From Paenibacillus mesophilus (GTDB lineage: Bacteria > Bacillota > Bacilli > Paenibacillales > NBRC-103111): DNA of 64,000 nt. This document shows, piece after piece, positions 1-7,996 of this stretch (the first letter of the stretch is position 1; every line of letters starts with the position of its first letter). A program made the position numbers and the translations under genes. The notes beneath the pieces were generated by a model. The model saw only the letters and a list, made by a program, of their open reading frames with translations, was not told where the DNA came from and made no database searches. Where the stretch lies: the NCBI RefSeq assembly GCF_005938385.1, contig NZ_VCRA01000026.1, positions 1 through 64,000 of the forward strand, read 5' to 3'.

Positions 1-6
1 TTTCAT
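1..6 (-). CDS. 5' end of a gene leaving the left edge
   Basis: An ATG on the minus strand (positions 6-4) is preceded by a perfect AGGAGG (17-12) with a 5-base spacing, so a protein almost certainly starts here and runs out of the window. Only Met-Lys is visible, so the product cannot be named. A promoter lies about 60 bases upstream. Confidence 0.6.
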
Positions 7-65
7 TGTAGCCTCCTGGAACACGAGTATTTGTCCTTTTTTGCTGGCCAGCTCAGGACAATTTC

Positions 66-94
66 ATGTTACCAGAGGCCTTTTTCTTGTTCAA
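66..94 (-). promoter_or_regulatory. Promoter for the gene leaving the left edge
   Basis: On the minus strand a TTGAAC -35 (94-89) is separated by 17 bases from a TAACAT -10 (71-66). It points at the strong ribosome site at 17-12. The rest of 7-213 shows no gene. Confidence 0.45.
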
Positions 95-213
95 ACCGCG
101 AATTTCTTCATTACAGGAATGCTGCCCTTTAAGCGAGGACGTAAATTCCGTTTTCCGCGAACGCGCAGCTTCCACTCCTGTCCTGTTTCGTTATCGAGAT
201 GCCGGTGTTGTTT

Positions 214-1560
214 TTATCGCAAACCCGCCATTTCCACCACTCGCGAGCAGATTAACCGATCAACGTTCGGGGTCAATGGTCCCGCCAGGTTGCAATAAAT
301 GTAGTGACCGGCCTCGTAGCCGCCATCTCTCAACATGTCCGCGGTCGGCACATAGGTCATGACGCCATTAGTGTAGGCTGCGATGACCGGAACGAGGCCT
401 TCCGCCTCAAACCGATCCTTCAGCCAAGCAGCGTAATCGTTGGCCACCTCGTGTTCTAGCGCCGCCAAAACAAACCGTTCCCCGATGCGCCACACCGTAA
501 CGTTCTGCTCCAGGTCTCGCCGTTCCGCTCCCCGCCGCATTGCCTCGATTAGACGGAGGAGCGCCTTACGCTCGTACTCACCGGTGTAGGGATCAGCGGC
601 TCTATGTTCAAAGTACCCGATCGGGTTGGCCAAGACAGGAATCTGCAAATCTGAGGAAGAAGCAACAAAAGCCCCATGAACGCTTGAGAAGCTTCCTTGC
701 TGCAGCAATCCTCCGACCTCTTCGCCCAATTGAAGGCCGACTTTCCGCATCTCATCCGGTGTGCAAGAGTGGAACTTGCTCCCGTTCGCGCTTTGCAGCG
801 GCTTGATGTCCGCCGCGCATCCCTGGATGAAGACAGCAGTCGCCCCCGGCACAAGCGATTCGATATATCGCCGCGCCACTCCGGGATATTCCGCGGAGAA
901 GCGATAATTGTCCGGGCCCATCGTCGTCGGATGGCAAGCACAGGAGAACAGTACCGCCTCCGTCTTGCCGCTTCCGTTGAGCAGCTCCAGGACATGTAAG
1001 CTCCGGTCGAACGCACGTACGTAATTAGGCGCCATCACGGTCCCCTTCTCGGTCCGCACCCGCCGATAGACGCCGATCCCTGTTGTACCGGCCGCGTGTT
1101 GCAGCTCGCCCTCCCGCAACCCAGCAATACATTGGCCTGTCATTCGGAGCAGCCGGTCGCGCAACCCGCGATAAAAGGCAATATCTTCGGTGAAATCCAA
1201 ATCTTCGGCTTTCTCTGGCCAATGATCCTGCCCTATGCTGTAATGACCGCGCCGATCACCGTCCTCCCCGGTCAGGAAGACGGATGCGTGAGTATGAGAA
1301 AAGTTGACGATCAGCTCATCCTCGCGTATACCATACGCGTTGAATAGAGATTGCCGGATGCCGCGCATAAAGCTGCGATCGCAACCGAGCGCGTCGATCG
1401 CAATCAGCAGCAGCCGCTTGCCCGCATCGTCCTCCAGCAGAACGGTCTGAACGTGCAGCTCGTCGAGCACACCATCGCTTTTGTGGGTTCTTGCCCCAAA
1501 GCCGGCAAGAAAAACCGGATGCTCCGGCGTAAACGTTTCCGTGCGAATGTCGAATTTCAT
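214..1560 (-). CDS. Neutral/alkaline non-lysosomal ceramidase-like protein
   Basis: A 448-residue protein resembling the N-terminal catalytic domain of neutral/alkaline ceramidases. Family members hydrolyse the amide bond of ceramide, but many short bacterial homologues sit in carbohydrate loci with unknown substrates. Visible features are an early G-[FA]-G-A-R segment (about residues 21-25), the SHTHAS stretch (about 88-93) and CACHPTTMGPDN (about 208-219), which matches the zinc/active-site histidine pattern of the family. It lacks the C-terminal domain of full-length ceramidases and has no signal peptide, so a cytoplasmic hydrolase is inferred. It is transcribed alone. The substrate is unknown. 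Confidence 0.72.
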   Translation of the reverse strand: MKFDIRTETFTPEHPVFLAGFGARTHKSDGVLDELHVQTVLLEDDAGKRLLLIAIDALGCDRSFMRGIRQSLFNAYGIREDELIVNFSHTHASVFLTGEDGDRRGHYSIGQDHWPEKAEDLDFTEDIAFYRGLRDRLLRMTGQCIAGLREGELQHAAGTTGIGVYRRVRTEKGTVMAPNYVRAFDRSLHVLELLNGSGKTEAVLFSCACHPTTMGPDNYRFSAEYPGVARRYIESLVPGATAVFIQGCAADIKPLQSANGSKFHSCTPDEMRKVGLQLGEEVGGLLQQGSFSSVHGAFVASSSDLQIPVLANPIGYFEHRAADPYTGEYERKALLRLIEAMRRGAERRDLEQNVTVWRIGERFVLAALEHEVANDYAAWLKDRFEAEGLVPVIAAYTNGVMTYVPTADMLRDGGYEAGHYIYCNLAGPLTPNVDRLICSRVVEMAGLR

Positions 1561-1703
1561 TTTCCCACTCCCCTTAGGATTCTAATTTGATTTAACGATG
1601 GCGCCTTTGCCATTTCAGATCGTAAATTTGTTCAACTTACCATTTAAAAGGATGTTTTCGTTCATAATCGACGTATGTCGCGGGTACGGCCTTTGCTCAG
1701 TAT

Positions 1704-2078
1704 TTATCTACTACCGTTAAGCAAAAAATCCATAGCTTGCTTCTCGATTTCAGTCTTCAGCAACATCCTCTTTGTACCGAAAATCACATAAACTGGAGCA
1801 TTATGCAACTCTAATTTCGGATATTCCTTTTGTGCGCTTTCTAAACTCCACATTAATTTGGCCCCTGTAACTTCCTTACCACTTACTTTTGTAAATAAAT
1901 CCGGGTTTCTCATCCGATTGTTTTCTATAACCCCTACGTAAAGGATATAATACTTGCCTTTCTGCTTCGATAATAATTCGGGGTACGGAAATCTTTTATC
2001 GCTGGACACCAAAAGAATTATTGCCAAAATACTTATTAAAAGCAGTTTGGCGACTCTAAATAATTTTCTCCTTTGAAT
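1704..2078 (-). CDS. Small membrane-anchored hypothetical protein, probable ATT start
   Basis: A protein of about 124 residues with a basic N-terminus (IQRRKLFRVAK), one hydrophobic segment (LLLISILAIILLV) and a soluble remainder, so one membrane anchor or an uncleaved signal is inferred. The open frame extends further upstream, but the only good ribosome site, AGGAGG (2092-2087), sits 8 bases before an ATT codon at 2078. ATG, GTG and TTG are absent at the right spacing, and a GTG at 2087 overlaps the ribosome site itself. ATT initiation is therefore the best fit. The function is not recognised. Confidence 0.5.
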   Translation of the reverse strand: MQRRKLFRVAKLLLISILAIILLVSSDKRFPYPELLSKQKGKYYILYVGVIENNRMRNPDLFTKVSGKEVTGAKLMWSLESAQKEYPKLELHNAPVYVIFGTKRMLLKTEIEKQAMDFLLNGSR

Positions 2079-2432
2079 AGTCAGCACCTCCTGACCAGTA
2101 ACATAACAACCATTTACAATATCTGTATATCTGTATATGTGTACAACGAATAAATTCAGAATATGTTTCACTAAACTCCCATTAGATGAGCAACGGCAGC
2201 CGATCATTCTGGCCGGCTGCCGTTGCAATTGCTGGAATTGATCCAAGCGTCTACTCATCAGTTTCAAAATAGTTAATGATTATTTGCGTAGTAAGTCCAT
2301 AATATTCTCTACGCTATCGTTATCCCATATTATAACCCAGTATTGTCTGATACCGGCACGCCCAGCATAACACAACCTGTCATGGTATTACTGGGGGGGA
2401 AATTACTATAACTAATTTTAGGGGACAAGAGG

Positions 2433-2462
2433 TTGTTTTTTCTAGTTACATGCGTCTATAAT
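2433..2462 (+). promoter_or_regulatory. Promoter of the TauE/SafE gene
   Basis: TTGTTT (2433-2438) and a perfect TATAAT (2457-2462) are separated by 18 bases, just upstream of the exporter gene. The rest of the roughly 400-base gene-free stretch 2079-2486 shows nothing further. Confidence 0.55.
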
Positions 2463-2515
2463 GCAAGGACGGCTTTAACCGAAGGAATGGCGGTGATCAT
2501 ATCGAAAATTGGATA

Positions 2516-3217
2516 ATGCTCGCGATCGTCGTATTTGTCGCATCTTTGCTGCAGGCTAGCACCGGCTTCGGCTTTTCAATAATCGGCACGCCATTCTTGC
2601 TGATGATTTATCCGGCGCATACTGCGATTCAGATCAATATCATATTGTCGCTCTGCATTTCCGTGTTTATGCTGCTCAAAATCGGTAAAGAAGTGGACAA
2701 ACCGCTGATGGCAAGGCTGATCAAAGGAAGTCTAGTCATGCTCGTTCCAGGCTTGTTGCTTTACTTGTATATGGACATCCGCGTGATGAAGCTGGTCATC
2801 GGAGGCTTGATCGTCCTGTTGACCCTGTTGCTGATTACGCGATTCACGATTCGGCAAACTTCAGGCAGGGACTATTTGACGGGCGGTGTTTCCGGTTTGC
2901 TGACGACGAGCATCGGCGTTCCCGGTCCGCCGCTGCTACTTTACTTTGCCGGCGCGGGTACGGAGAAATCGAAGCTTCGGAGCACAACGCTTGCTTACTA
3001 TTTGCTCGTGTACTCGGTCAGTCTGGGTATGCAAATCGGCTTCGGCGGGACGGAAAAACAGGTCTGGGTATCGTCAGTCGCAGCCATTCCAGCCCTGCTC
3101 CTAGGCACTGTTTGCGGACAGCTGGTGTTCACACGGTTTAGCCCGAAAGGATTTAGGGTATTGTCCTACATTTTATTGTTGTTTTCCGGAGTGTACCTGA
3201 TAATTACCAGCCTATGA
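2516..3217 (+). CDS. TauE/SafE-family sulfite/anion exporter
   Basis: A 233-residue, highly hydrophobic protein with about seven to eight membrane segments and the TauE/SafE signatures: QASTGFGFSIIG near the N-terminus, and GGVSGLLTTSIGVPGPPLLLYFA at the start of the second repeat (about residues 118-140). Family members move sulfite, sulfoacetate or related anions out of the cell, so export of sulfur anions is inferred; a link to the sulfatases further right is possible but unproven. The ATG at 2516 overlaps the stop of a tiny upstream frame (TAATG). A GTG at 2493, well spaced from GAAGGA, opens that frame and encodes MIISKIG, which looks like a usual family N-terminus. Either coupling or a one-base frameshift is possible. 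A terminator follows. Confidence 0.8.
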   Translation: MLAIVVFVASLLQASTGFGFSIIGTPFLLMIYPAHTAIQINIILSLCISVFMLLKIGKEVDKPLMARLIKGSLVMLVPGLLLYLYMDIRVMKLVIGGLIVLLTLLLITRFTIRQTSGRDYLTGGVSGLLTTSIGVPGPPLLLYFAGAGTEKSKLRSTTLAYYLLVYSVSLGMQIGFGGTEKQVWVSSVAAIPALLLGTVCGQLVFTRFSPKGFRVLSYILLLFSGVYLIITSL

Positions 3218-3237
3218 CAGTATGAGATACTGAATAA

Positions 3238-3265
3238 GACCGTCTAGCTACTAGGCGGCCTTTTT
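3238..3265 (+). terminator. Intrinsic terminator after the exporter
   Basis: A GC-rich stem (GACCGTCTAG paired with CTAGGCGGCC, loop CTA, one mismatch and one wobble) is followed by five T residues. Confidence 0.75.
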
Positions 3266-3300
3266 GGTGATTTCATTTCATTATCAGTGCCCGAGGGAGT

Positions 3301-3846
3301 TCAATCATCACACTCATTAATGTGATATTCTTTCAGTTCACAATTTCCAATATGAAAGTGATAGAATTCTTCATTCGTTTGCTCAGTAAAATAAGCATTT
3401 ATTATTCTACAAACGCCACCATGGGTTACAATTAAAACATTATGATTTTTATACTTTTCTTTGATTTCATCAAGCACATTGAAAACTCTTTGTGCTACTT
3501 GTAAAATTGACTCACCTCCAGAAAGCTTGCTTGAAAAATGTCTTTTTGCTTCTAAAAAATTAGTATTGTCTCGATTAGCTCCTTCAAATGCCCCATAATC
3601 CCGCTCAATGAGTCTGTTGTCAACTACGAGGTTCTTGCTAGTGTCTCTTGAAAGTATTTCAGCAGTTTTTATCGCTCTAGACAGCGGGGAAGTTAAGATG
3701 AAGTCTATTTGCTTCCCCTTTATTATTTTTGACAGTTCATTGGCTTGCTCTTCACCTTTATCCGTTAACTGGACATCAGATACTCCACAAACTCGATTTT
3801 CATAATTCCATTCCGTTTGACCATGTCTCACAACAAAAAGTTTCAA
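3301..3846 (-). CDS. Histidine phosphatase superfamily protein
   Basis: About 181 residues. The phosphoglycerate mutase-like signature VVRHGQTEWN lies at residues 5-14 and holds the phospho-accepting histidine. RAIKTAEIL and the C-terminal THGG motif (second catalytic histidine) are also present. Such proteins dephosphorylate sugar phosphates or related metabolites; the exact substrate cannot be told. The TTG at 3846 is chosen because GGAG lies just upstream and translation then begins right before the catalytic motif; the ATG 16 codons earlier has no ribosome site. The gene stands alone and is AT-richer than its neighbours. Confidence 0.8.
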   Translation of the reverse strand: MKLFVVRHGQTEWNYENRVCGVSDVQLTDKGEEQANELSKIIKGKQIDFILTSPLSRAIKTAEILSRDTSKNLVVDNRLIERDYGAFEGANRDNTNFLEAKRHFSSKLSGGESILQVAQRVFNVLDEIKEKYKNHNVLIVTHGGVCRIINAYFTEQTNEEFYHFHIGNCELKEYHINECDD

Positions 3847-4000
3847 AAAATCATCTCCATAAAATTGAAATAAAATACTGAAGTCGACGGACATATTAGA
3901 GTAGCCTGCCCGCTAACACAGGAAAGCTGCCGGTCATTTCCGTGGCAGCCTCGTGAAGTAATTTCTTGTGCCCTTCATGTTAGCTTTATATTGAAACCGC

Positions 4001-4533
4001 CTAAGAGGAAGGTTCGAGTTCCTTCGAAAGAACCTCGAACCTCTTAATTCCTTCTACAGTATCCAAATAAATAAAAAAAATATAGTTATGTAAATACCTT
4101 AGTTTCGTTAATGAGATATGCCCCTCATCGACCAATGTTCTTATATCTAGTTGCATTTTTTGTATCAAGTCTAAGTTTTTATAATAGAAATCGACTGGCG
4201 GCTTCAAAGGAATAATTGGGTTGTAATAACGGTCAAAGTATTCAATCATTTTTGTGGATTTTTCATCGAAGAATGAGAGCAGTGAAGAAATATATGTTTT
4301 GGTCAAGGAATCTAATTGGGTCGTTTCATCTTTAAAAAGCCCTTGCATTTCATAAGTTGTTTCAAAATGCTTTACAAAAAATCTTAATAACTTCCAGTTT
4401 AAATCGACCCATCGAACATAACATATTCATAAATGGGTTTATAAAACTGAAATTCATTTTTTAAATTTTCAAGCCTAATTTTGTCCTTCTTTCTTTGTCT
4501 ATTAAAGATATTGAAAAAGATGACCATCTCCAT
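4001..4533 (-). pseudogene. Frameshifted hypothetical gene
   Basis: The intact distal part (4001-4348) encodes about 115 residues rich in aromatic and charged residues and unlike any family I recognise. In that same frame the coding extends upstream to about 4411 (VDLNWKLLRFFVKHFETTYE). A second frame, opened by ATG at 4533 or 4527, encodes about 43 residues (FFNIFNRQRKKDKIRLENLK and onward) before TAA at 4401-4399. The two parts join naturally near 4400-4415, so a one-base shift splits what was a protein of about 175-180 residues. It could be real decay or a sequencing error. Confidence 0.5.
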
Positions 4534-4810
4534 TTCCGCAGCAGTTTACTTTTACTTTATTCGTTCCTAATCTATTTTTTCCTGTAAGGCTGCCTCATCT
4601 GACGCAAGCCGCTAGCCCCCAGCAAATATTCAGCTTCCCGTAGCGGTCATGGCCGTTCCCGATAACACGTCGATAACCCATTTTAACAAACAACCGCCGC
4701 AAATCTCGTTAAGCCTGCCGGATTCCTCTAATGACTACGCACGTAGGGAAGTTTTTACAGCCGAACGTCATCTAGGTCAATAGCTTTTTCAGTTAAAGTG
4801 TCGAGAAAGC

Positions 4811-4836
4811 AAAATCCGGAAACGGATGTTTCCGGA
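4811..4836 (-). terminator. Terminator of the GntR/ABC/methyltransferase operon
   Basis: TCCGGAAAC pairs with GTTTCCGGA around a short loop, followed on the minus strand by TTTTGCTTT. It lies downstream of the methyltransferase. The remainder of the gene-free stretch 4534-4890 holds no gene I can support. Confidence 0.7.
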
Positions 4837-4890
4837 CTGTACAGAGATACCGTAAGGAGCGTCAGGACCACCTGCGATCCGCCCACGTTC

Positions 4891-5445
4891 TCAGCTCAAT
4901 CTTTTTTTGCACTTAAACACCCACGCCGGTGGAACGTTCATCCAGGTATACCCCGTTTCCATCGACGGAAAATGTGCCTGAAACGACTTTCGGAGCAGCA
5001 AAGTATACTGAAAAGCGATGAACGTGCCGTTGTTCGATAAAGCGTCATGGATCGTACGGAATAATCTCTCTTGCAATTGGTCGGGAAAATTGGCGAACGG
5101 AAGACCCGACACGATCAAGTCGAAAGGACGCCCCGATTCCTCGACCGCTTCACCTAGGCGCAATGCATCGTCCAGGATGGGAATCATCGGATATTGCCGC
5201 ATTAACTCCGTTCGGAACGTTTCATTCTGCTCGAACAGCACGAGCTCGCTGGAACCGCTTCTTCTTGTCTGCAAGTATCGGGTAAAAACCCCCGTTCCCG
5301 GGCCGAGCTCCGCGATCCTCTCCAGCTTGTGCCAAGGAATCGTCGGCGGAAACATTTTGCGCGTCAGGAAGCGGGAGCTCGGAACGACGCTGCCTACTTG
5401 GGCCGCATTCGATAGAAATTCGCCCAGAAAGGATACTTTCATCAT
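4891..5445 (-). CDS. Class I SAM-dependent methyltransferase (phospholipid N-methyltransferase-like)
   Basis: About 184 residues. The SAM-binding motif I ELGPGTGVFTRYL is present near residue 45, with an acidic residue after strand 2 and SGLPFANFP as the motif IV region. The FLSNAAQVGSVVPSSRFLTRKM opening is typical of the small phospholipid/ornithine-lipid methyltransferase-like group. ATG 5445 overlaps the permease stop codon (ATGA), with AGGGG upstream, so it is the last gene of the ABC operon and translationally coupled. A role in modifying membrane lipid or the exported compound is inferred from position. The longer open frame upstream is only overlap with the permease gene. Confidence 0.75.
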   Translation of the reverse strand: MMKVSFLGEFLSNAAQVGSVVPSSRFLTRKMFPPTIPWHKLERIAELGPGTGVFTRYLQTRRSGSSELVLFEQNETFRTELMRQYPMIPILDDALRLGEAVEESGRPFDLIVSGLPFANFPDQLQERLFRTIHDALSNNGTFIAFQYTLLLRKSFQAHFPSMETGYTWMNVPPAWVFKCKKRLS

Positions 5446-6122
5446 TCTACCCCTGCTTTCTTCTCCAATAAATAGGTGCTTCCGATAAAGTATCCGAGCC
5501 CGAATATTACAAATACGAGAGACGGCGGAAGATTGGCCATCGCTACGATCGTCACAAGCAATCCCGCAACAAAAACCAGAAAAGTAACGAATAATGCCGA
5601 TCTTCGAAAGCATTTACCGAGCAAACTGCTGAAAAAACAAAGAGATACGAGGCAAAGACCGGCAAGAAGAAGCCGCAGGATGAACCACGCTTTCGCCCAA
5701 GTCATAGTCACTAACGGTTCCGCGCGGAATAACAGCCCGTCGTGAAGCCCATTTTGCAAGCTTAAACCCGCGGCCATAACTCCCGTTAGGATCAAGGCTT
5801 CCAATATTACCGTGACACACTTGGATAGGAGTAGATGAGTTCTCGGGACTGGAAGCGACAGCAGCAAATAGATCGAACGCTGCTTCCATTCCTCGCGCCA
5901 AGTCGAGAAACAATGGGTAAGAGGAATCAGCAGCGCCGAACAAAAAACCGCAATATTCAGCGTCATAACGAAGTCCAATCGCATGCCGTTGAAGATCTCC
6001 AAAAACGGCAGCAGCGCCAGCGCCGCGTTCAGCAAGACGAGCATCCCGATCGCGATCAGCAGCGTATTTCTGCGGTTGCGCAAATCGGTTTTCAACAAGC
6101 GGCTAAATGCGTGCACCGTCAT
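5442..6122 (-). CDS. ABC-2 type transporter permease
   Basis: A 226-residue protein with about six hydrophobic segments and a short basic cytoplasmic N-terminus (RLLKTDLRNRRN), as expected for ABC-2 permeases of small GntR-controlled efflux systems. It overlaps the ATPase gene upstream by 20 bases and the methyltransferase downstream by 4, so the three are one transcript. With the ATPase it probably forms an exporter for an antimicrobial or envelope-active compound; the substrate is not visible. Confidence 0.78.
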   Translation of the reverse strand: MTVHAFSRLLKTDLRNRRNTLLIAIGMLVLLNAALALLPFLEIFNGMRLDFVMTLNIAVFCSALLIPLTHCFSTWREEWKQRSIYLLLSLPVPRTHLLLSKCVTVILEALILTGVMAAGLSLQNGLHDGLLFRAEPLVTMTWAKAWFILRLLLAGLCLVSLCFFSSLLGKCFRRSALFVTFLVFVAGLLVTIVAMANLPPSLVFVIFGLGYFIGSTYLLEKKAGVE

Positions 6123-6804
6123 ACACCTCTTTCAAAATGTCGAGTAGCGGCATGTTTCGTTCCTGCTTCAATGATTCCACATTTCCTTCCAACAGCAGCT
6201 TCCCTTCATGAATAAACCGGATTTCATCCAGCATCATTTCGACTTCCGACACTTCCTGCGTCGCAATGACTATTGTCTGCCCTTCTTCCATGAAATCTTC
6301 CACGATCGCTTGAGCGATCAGCTTTCTCGCGAACGGATCGATTCCCGAGAATGGTTCGTCCATGAGTACATATTTGGCCTGCCGGCTCAAGGCCAGCAGC
6401 AGCTTCATCTTCGCCCGCGTTCCTTTGGATGCCTGCTGCATCACGGTATGTGCCTGCAATTCGAGGAAATCCAGCAAATGCCCCGCCTTCGCTTCGTCCC
6501 AATCCCAGTACACATCCTTCATGAAACGCATGGCGTCGGACAATTTCATCCAAGGGTACCATACATCGACATCAGGCAAATAAGTCAGCATGCCTCTCGC
6601 GGACAAGCTTGGCGGCATTCCGTCTATCGTAATCTCTCCGCTGTTCAGCCGCAGCAGACCAGCCATCGCCTTGAGCGCCGTCGACTTCCCGGCTCCATTG
6701 GTGCCGAGCAATCCGACGATCTGCCCTTCCTTCGCGACGAAAGACAGTTTGTCCAGCGCCTTCTTGCCTCCGTACGTTTTGACGGCGCGATTCACTTTGA
6801 TCAT
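6103..6804 (-). CDS. ABC transporter ATP-binding protein
   Basis: 233 residues. Walker A GTNGAGKST is at about residues 34-42 and Walker B YVLMDEP at about 152-158. The signature motif is the atypical SKGTRAK type common in YtrB/BcrA-like drug-efflux ATPases rather than LSGGQ. It starts 4 bases inside the end of the regulator gene (overlapping ATGA) and ends inside the permease gene. It energises the neighbouring permease. Confidence 0.9.
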   Translation of the reverse strand: MIKVNRAVKTYGGKKALDKLSFVAKEGQIVGLLGTNGAGKSTALKAMAGLLRLNSGEITIDGMPPSLSARGMLTYLPDVDVWYPWMKLSDAMRFMKDVYWDWDEAKAGHLLDFLELQAHTVMQQASKGTRAKMKLLLALSRQAKYVLMDEPFSGIDPFARKLIAQAIVEDFMEEGQTIVIATQEVSEVEMMLDEIRFIHEGKLLLEGNVESLKQERNMPLLDILKEVYDGARI

Positions 6805-7169
6805 GTCGGGTTATTCCTTTCCAGAGCTTTCTTGATATAGTCCAATATGTCTCGGTCGGATTTCCCGAACGACCGCATCATCCCGATGCTGTTGTCTACT
6901 ACGTCGCGCATTGCTTCTTCCCGGAGCCATTCCAGCATCCCCTCGTCGCTGGTCATGAAGCTGCCTTGCCCCCTTGCCGTGACGATCAAGTTCATGTCCT
7001 CCATCTCCCTGTAAGCCCGCTGAATCGTATTCGGATTAACCCCCAAAGTTTTCGCGAGCTCGCGGCGAGATGGAATTTCCTGTCCGGGCTTGTACGTGCC
7101 GTTCATGAATTTGAATTTGATATCGTCGATAATTTGCGTGTAAATCGGTTCTTTCTGATTAAATTCCAT
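6801..7169 (-). CDS. GntR-family regulator, YtrA type
   Basis: 122 residues. An N-terminal winged helix (PIYTQIIDDIKFKFMNGTYK, then PSRRELAKTLGVNPNTIQRAYREME) is followed by the short C-terminal dimer helices of the YtrA subfamily with no ligand-binding domain. It is the first gene of an operon with an ABC exporter and methyltransferase. Strong GGAGGT ribosome site. A perfect 16-base-arm palindrome lies immediately upstream and is its likely operator, giving autorepression relieved by a cell-envelope-active compound (inference from the subfamily). Confidence 0.88.
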   Translation of the reverse strand: MEFNQKEPIYTQIIDDIKFKFMNGTYKPGQEIPSRRELAKTLGVNPNTIQRAYREMEDMNLIVTARGQGSFMTSDEGMLEWLREEAMRDVVDNSIGMMRSFGKSDRDILDYIKKALERNNPT

Positions 7170-7192
7170 CTAGACCTCCGCCTATTAACACA

Positions 7193-7226
7193 GTGTTACT
7201 GTATTAATCAATTAATACAGTAACAC
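7193..7226. promoter_or_regulatory. Palindromic operator of the GntR/ABC operon
   Basis: GTGTTACTGTATTAAT is followed after two bases by its exact reverse complement: 34 bases with 16-base perfect arms. It lies 24 bases upstream of the regulator start, overlapping the probable promoter. Size and symmetry fit a YtrA-type operator. Confidence 0.8.
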
Positions 7227-7265
7227 GACATCACCGAAGTGTCAATTCGGATTGCAGACAAAACA

Positions 7266-7296
7266 AGCCCAGTTCCGGAAAATCCGGAACTGGGCT
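7266..7296 (-). terminator. Terminator of the VOC-family gene
   Basis: AGCCCAGTTCCGG pairs perfectly with CCGGAACTGGGCT around a 5-base loop, followed on the minus strand by TTGTTTTG. Confidence 0.75.
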
Positions 7297-7334
7297 CATC
7301 CAGTCCAATCCGATACAGTTTACGCGCGGCCCTA

Positions 7335-7733
7335 TCATTTAGGTTCATACGCGCCCAGTTCATTTCCAAACGGATCCACGAACTTAATCACCCAACCGAA
7401 GCCTTCATCTTGATACATTCTGATCAACGTATTGTTATCGGTTAATGCAGCGTGCAATGCTTTAATATTTTGGGTCAAAAACATAAAAGCGGGCATTGGA
7501 AAGTCATCTTCCGATAACCAAGAAACTTTCGTATTTTTGCTGCTACGATGAAGCATTAATAGCGGTCCCTGGCCAAATTTTAACCATCCTGGAGCCATAA
7601 CCTCTAATCCAAGCACTTTTGAGTACCACTCGGTTCCTTTGTCAATATCGCTCACCGGTAACTGAACATGGTCTACGCATTCGATCAGCTTATTCTGCGA
7701 TCCGGTAATGACGTTATTGTTTTGCTCAGTCAT
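7335..7733 (-). CDS. VOC (glyoxalase/bleomycin-resistance fold) protein
   Basis: 132 residues with the VOC pattern: a first module starting VDHVQLPVSDIDKGTEWYSK with a metal-ligand-type histidine, VLGLEVM, and a closing FVDPFGNELGAYEP strand typical of the superfamily. Members include glyoxalases, dioxygenases and antibiotic-binding proteins; nothing here decides between them. Monocistronic, with its own terminator. 7734-7921 upstream holds no other gene. Confidence 0.82.
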   Translation of the reverse strand: MTEQNNNVITGSQNKLIECVDHVQLPVSDIDKGTEWYSKVLGLEVMAPGWLKFGQGPLLMLHRSSKNTKVSWLSEDDFPMPAFMFLTQNIKALHAALTDNNTLIRMYQDEGFGWVIKFVDPFGNELGAYEPK

Positions 7734-7921
7734 ATTCGATTCCTCCCTTTATTGCTTACTGTGAAGCACTGGTAAATGCCGTTGGAGCAAGGTCAGCGGT
7801 TGCAGCTGATACTGTCTGCGAACGGACAAGTTCGCTCCACCTCCAATCGTCATCATAAGAGGGCATGAGGCATTGTCTACCTTATTTATTGTAATGGCAC
7901 TTATAGGAAAATAAAAGATAA

Positions 7922-7941
7922 GCGGGCTCGCGAGAGCCCGC
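7922..7941 (-). terminator. Terminator of the GH31/solute-binding protein operon
   Basis: A perfect GCGGGCTC/GAGCCCGC hairpin is followed on the minus strand by TTATCTTTTATTTT, downstream of the solute-binding protein gene. Confidence 0.75.
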
Positions 7942-7996
7942 CACTAGTGTTACGATATAAGATTCAACTCCCGGCCAACCATAAATTCCAACCGTG

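Noticed and set aside
4600..4720. Possible end of a GNAT acetyltransferase on the minus strand (RDLRRLFVKMGYRRVIGNGH)
   Set aside because: Only about 30 codons, stops on both sides and no conserved acetyl-CoA motif, so it is too thin to call.
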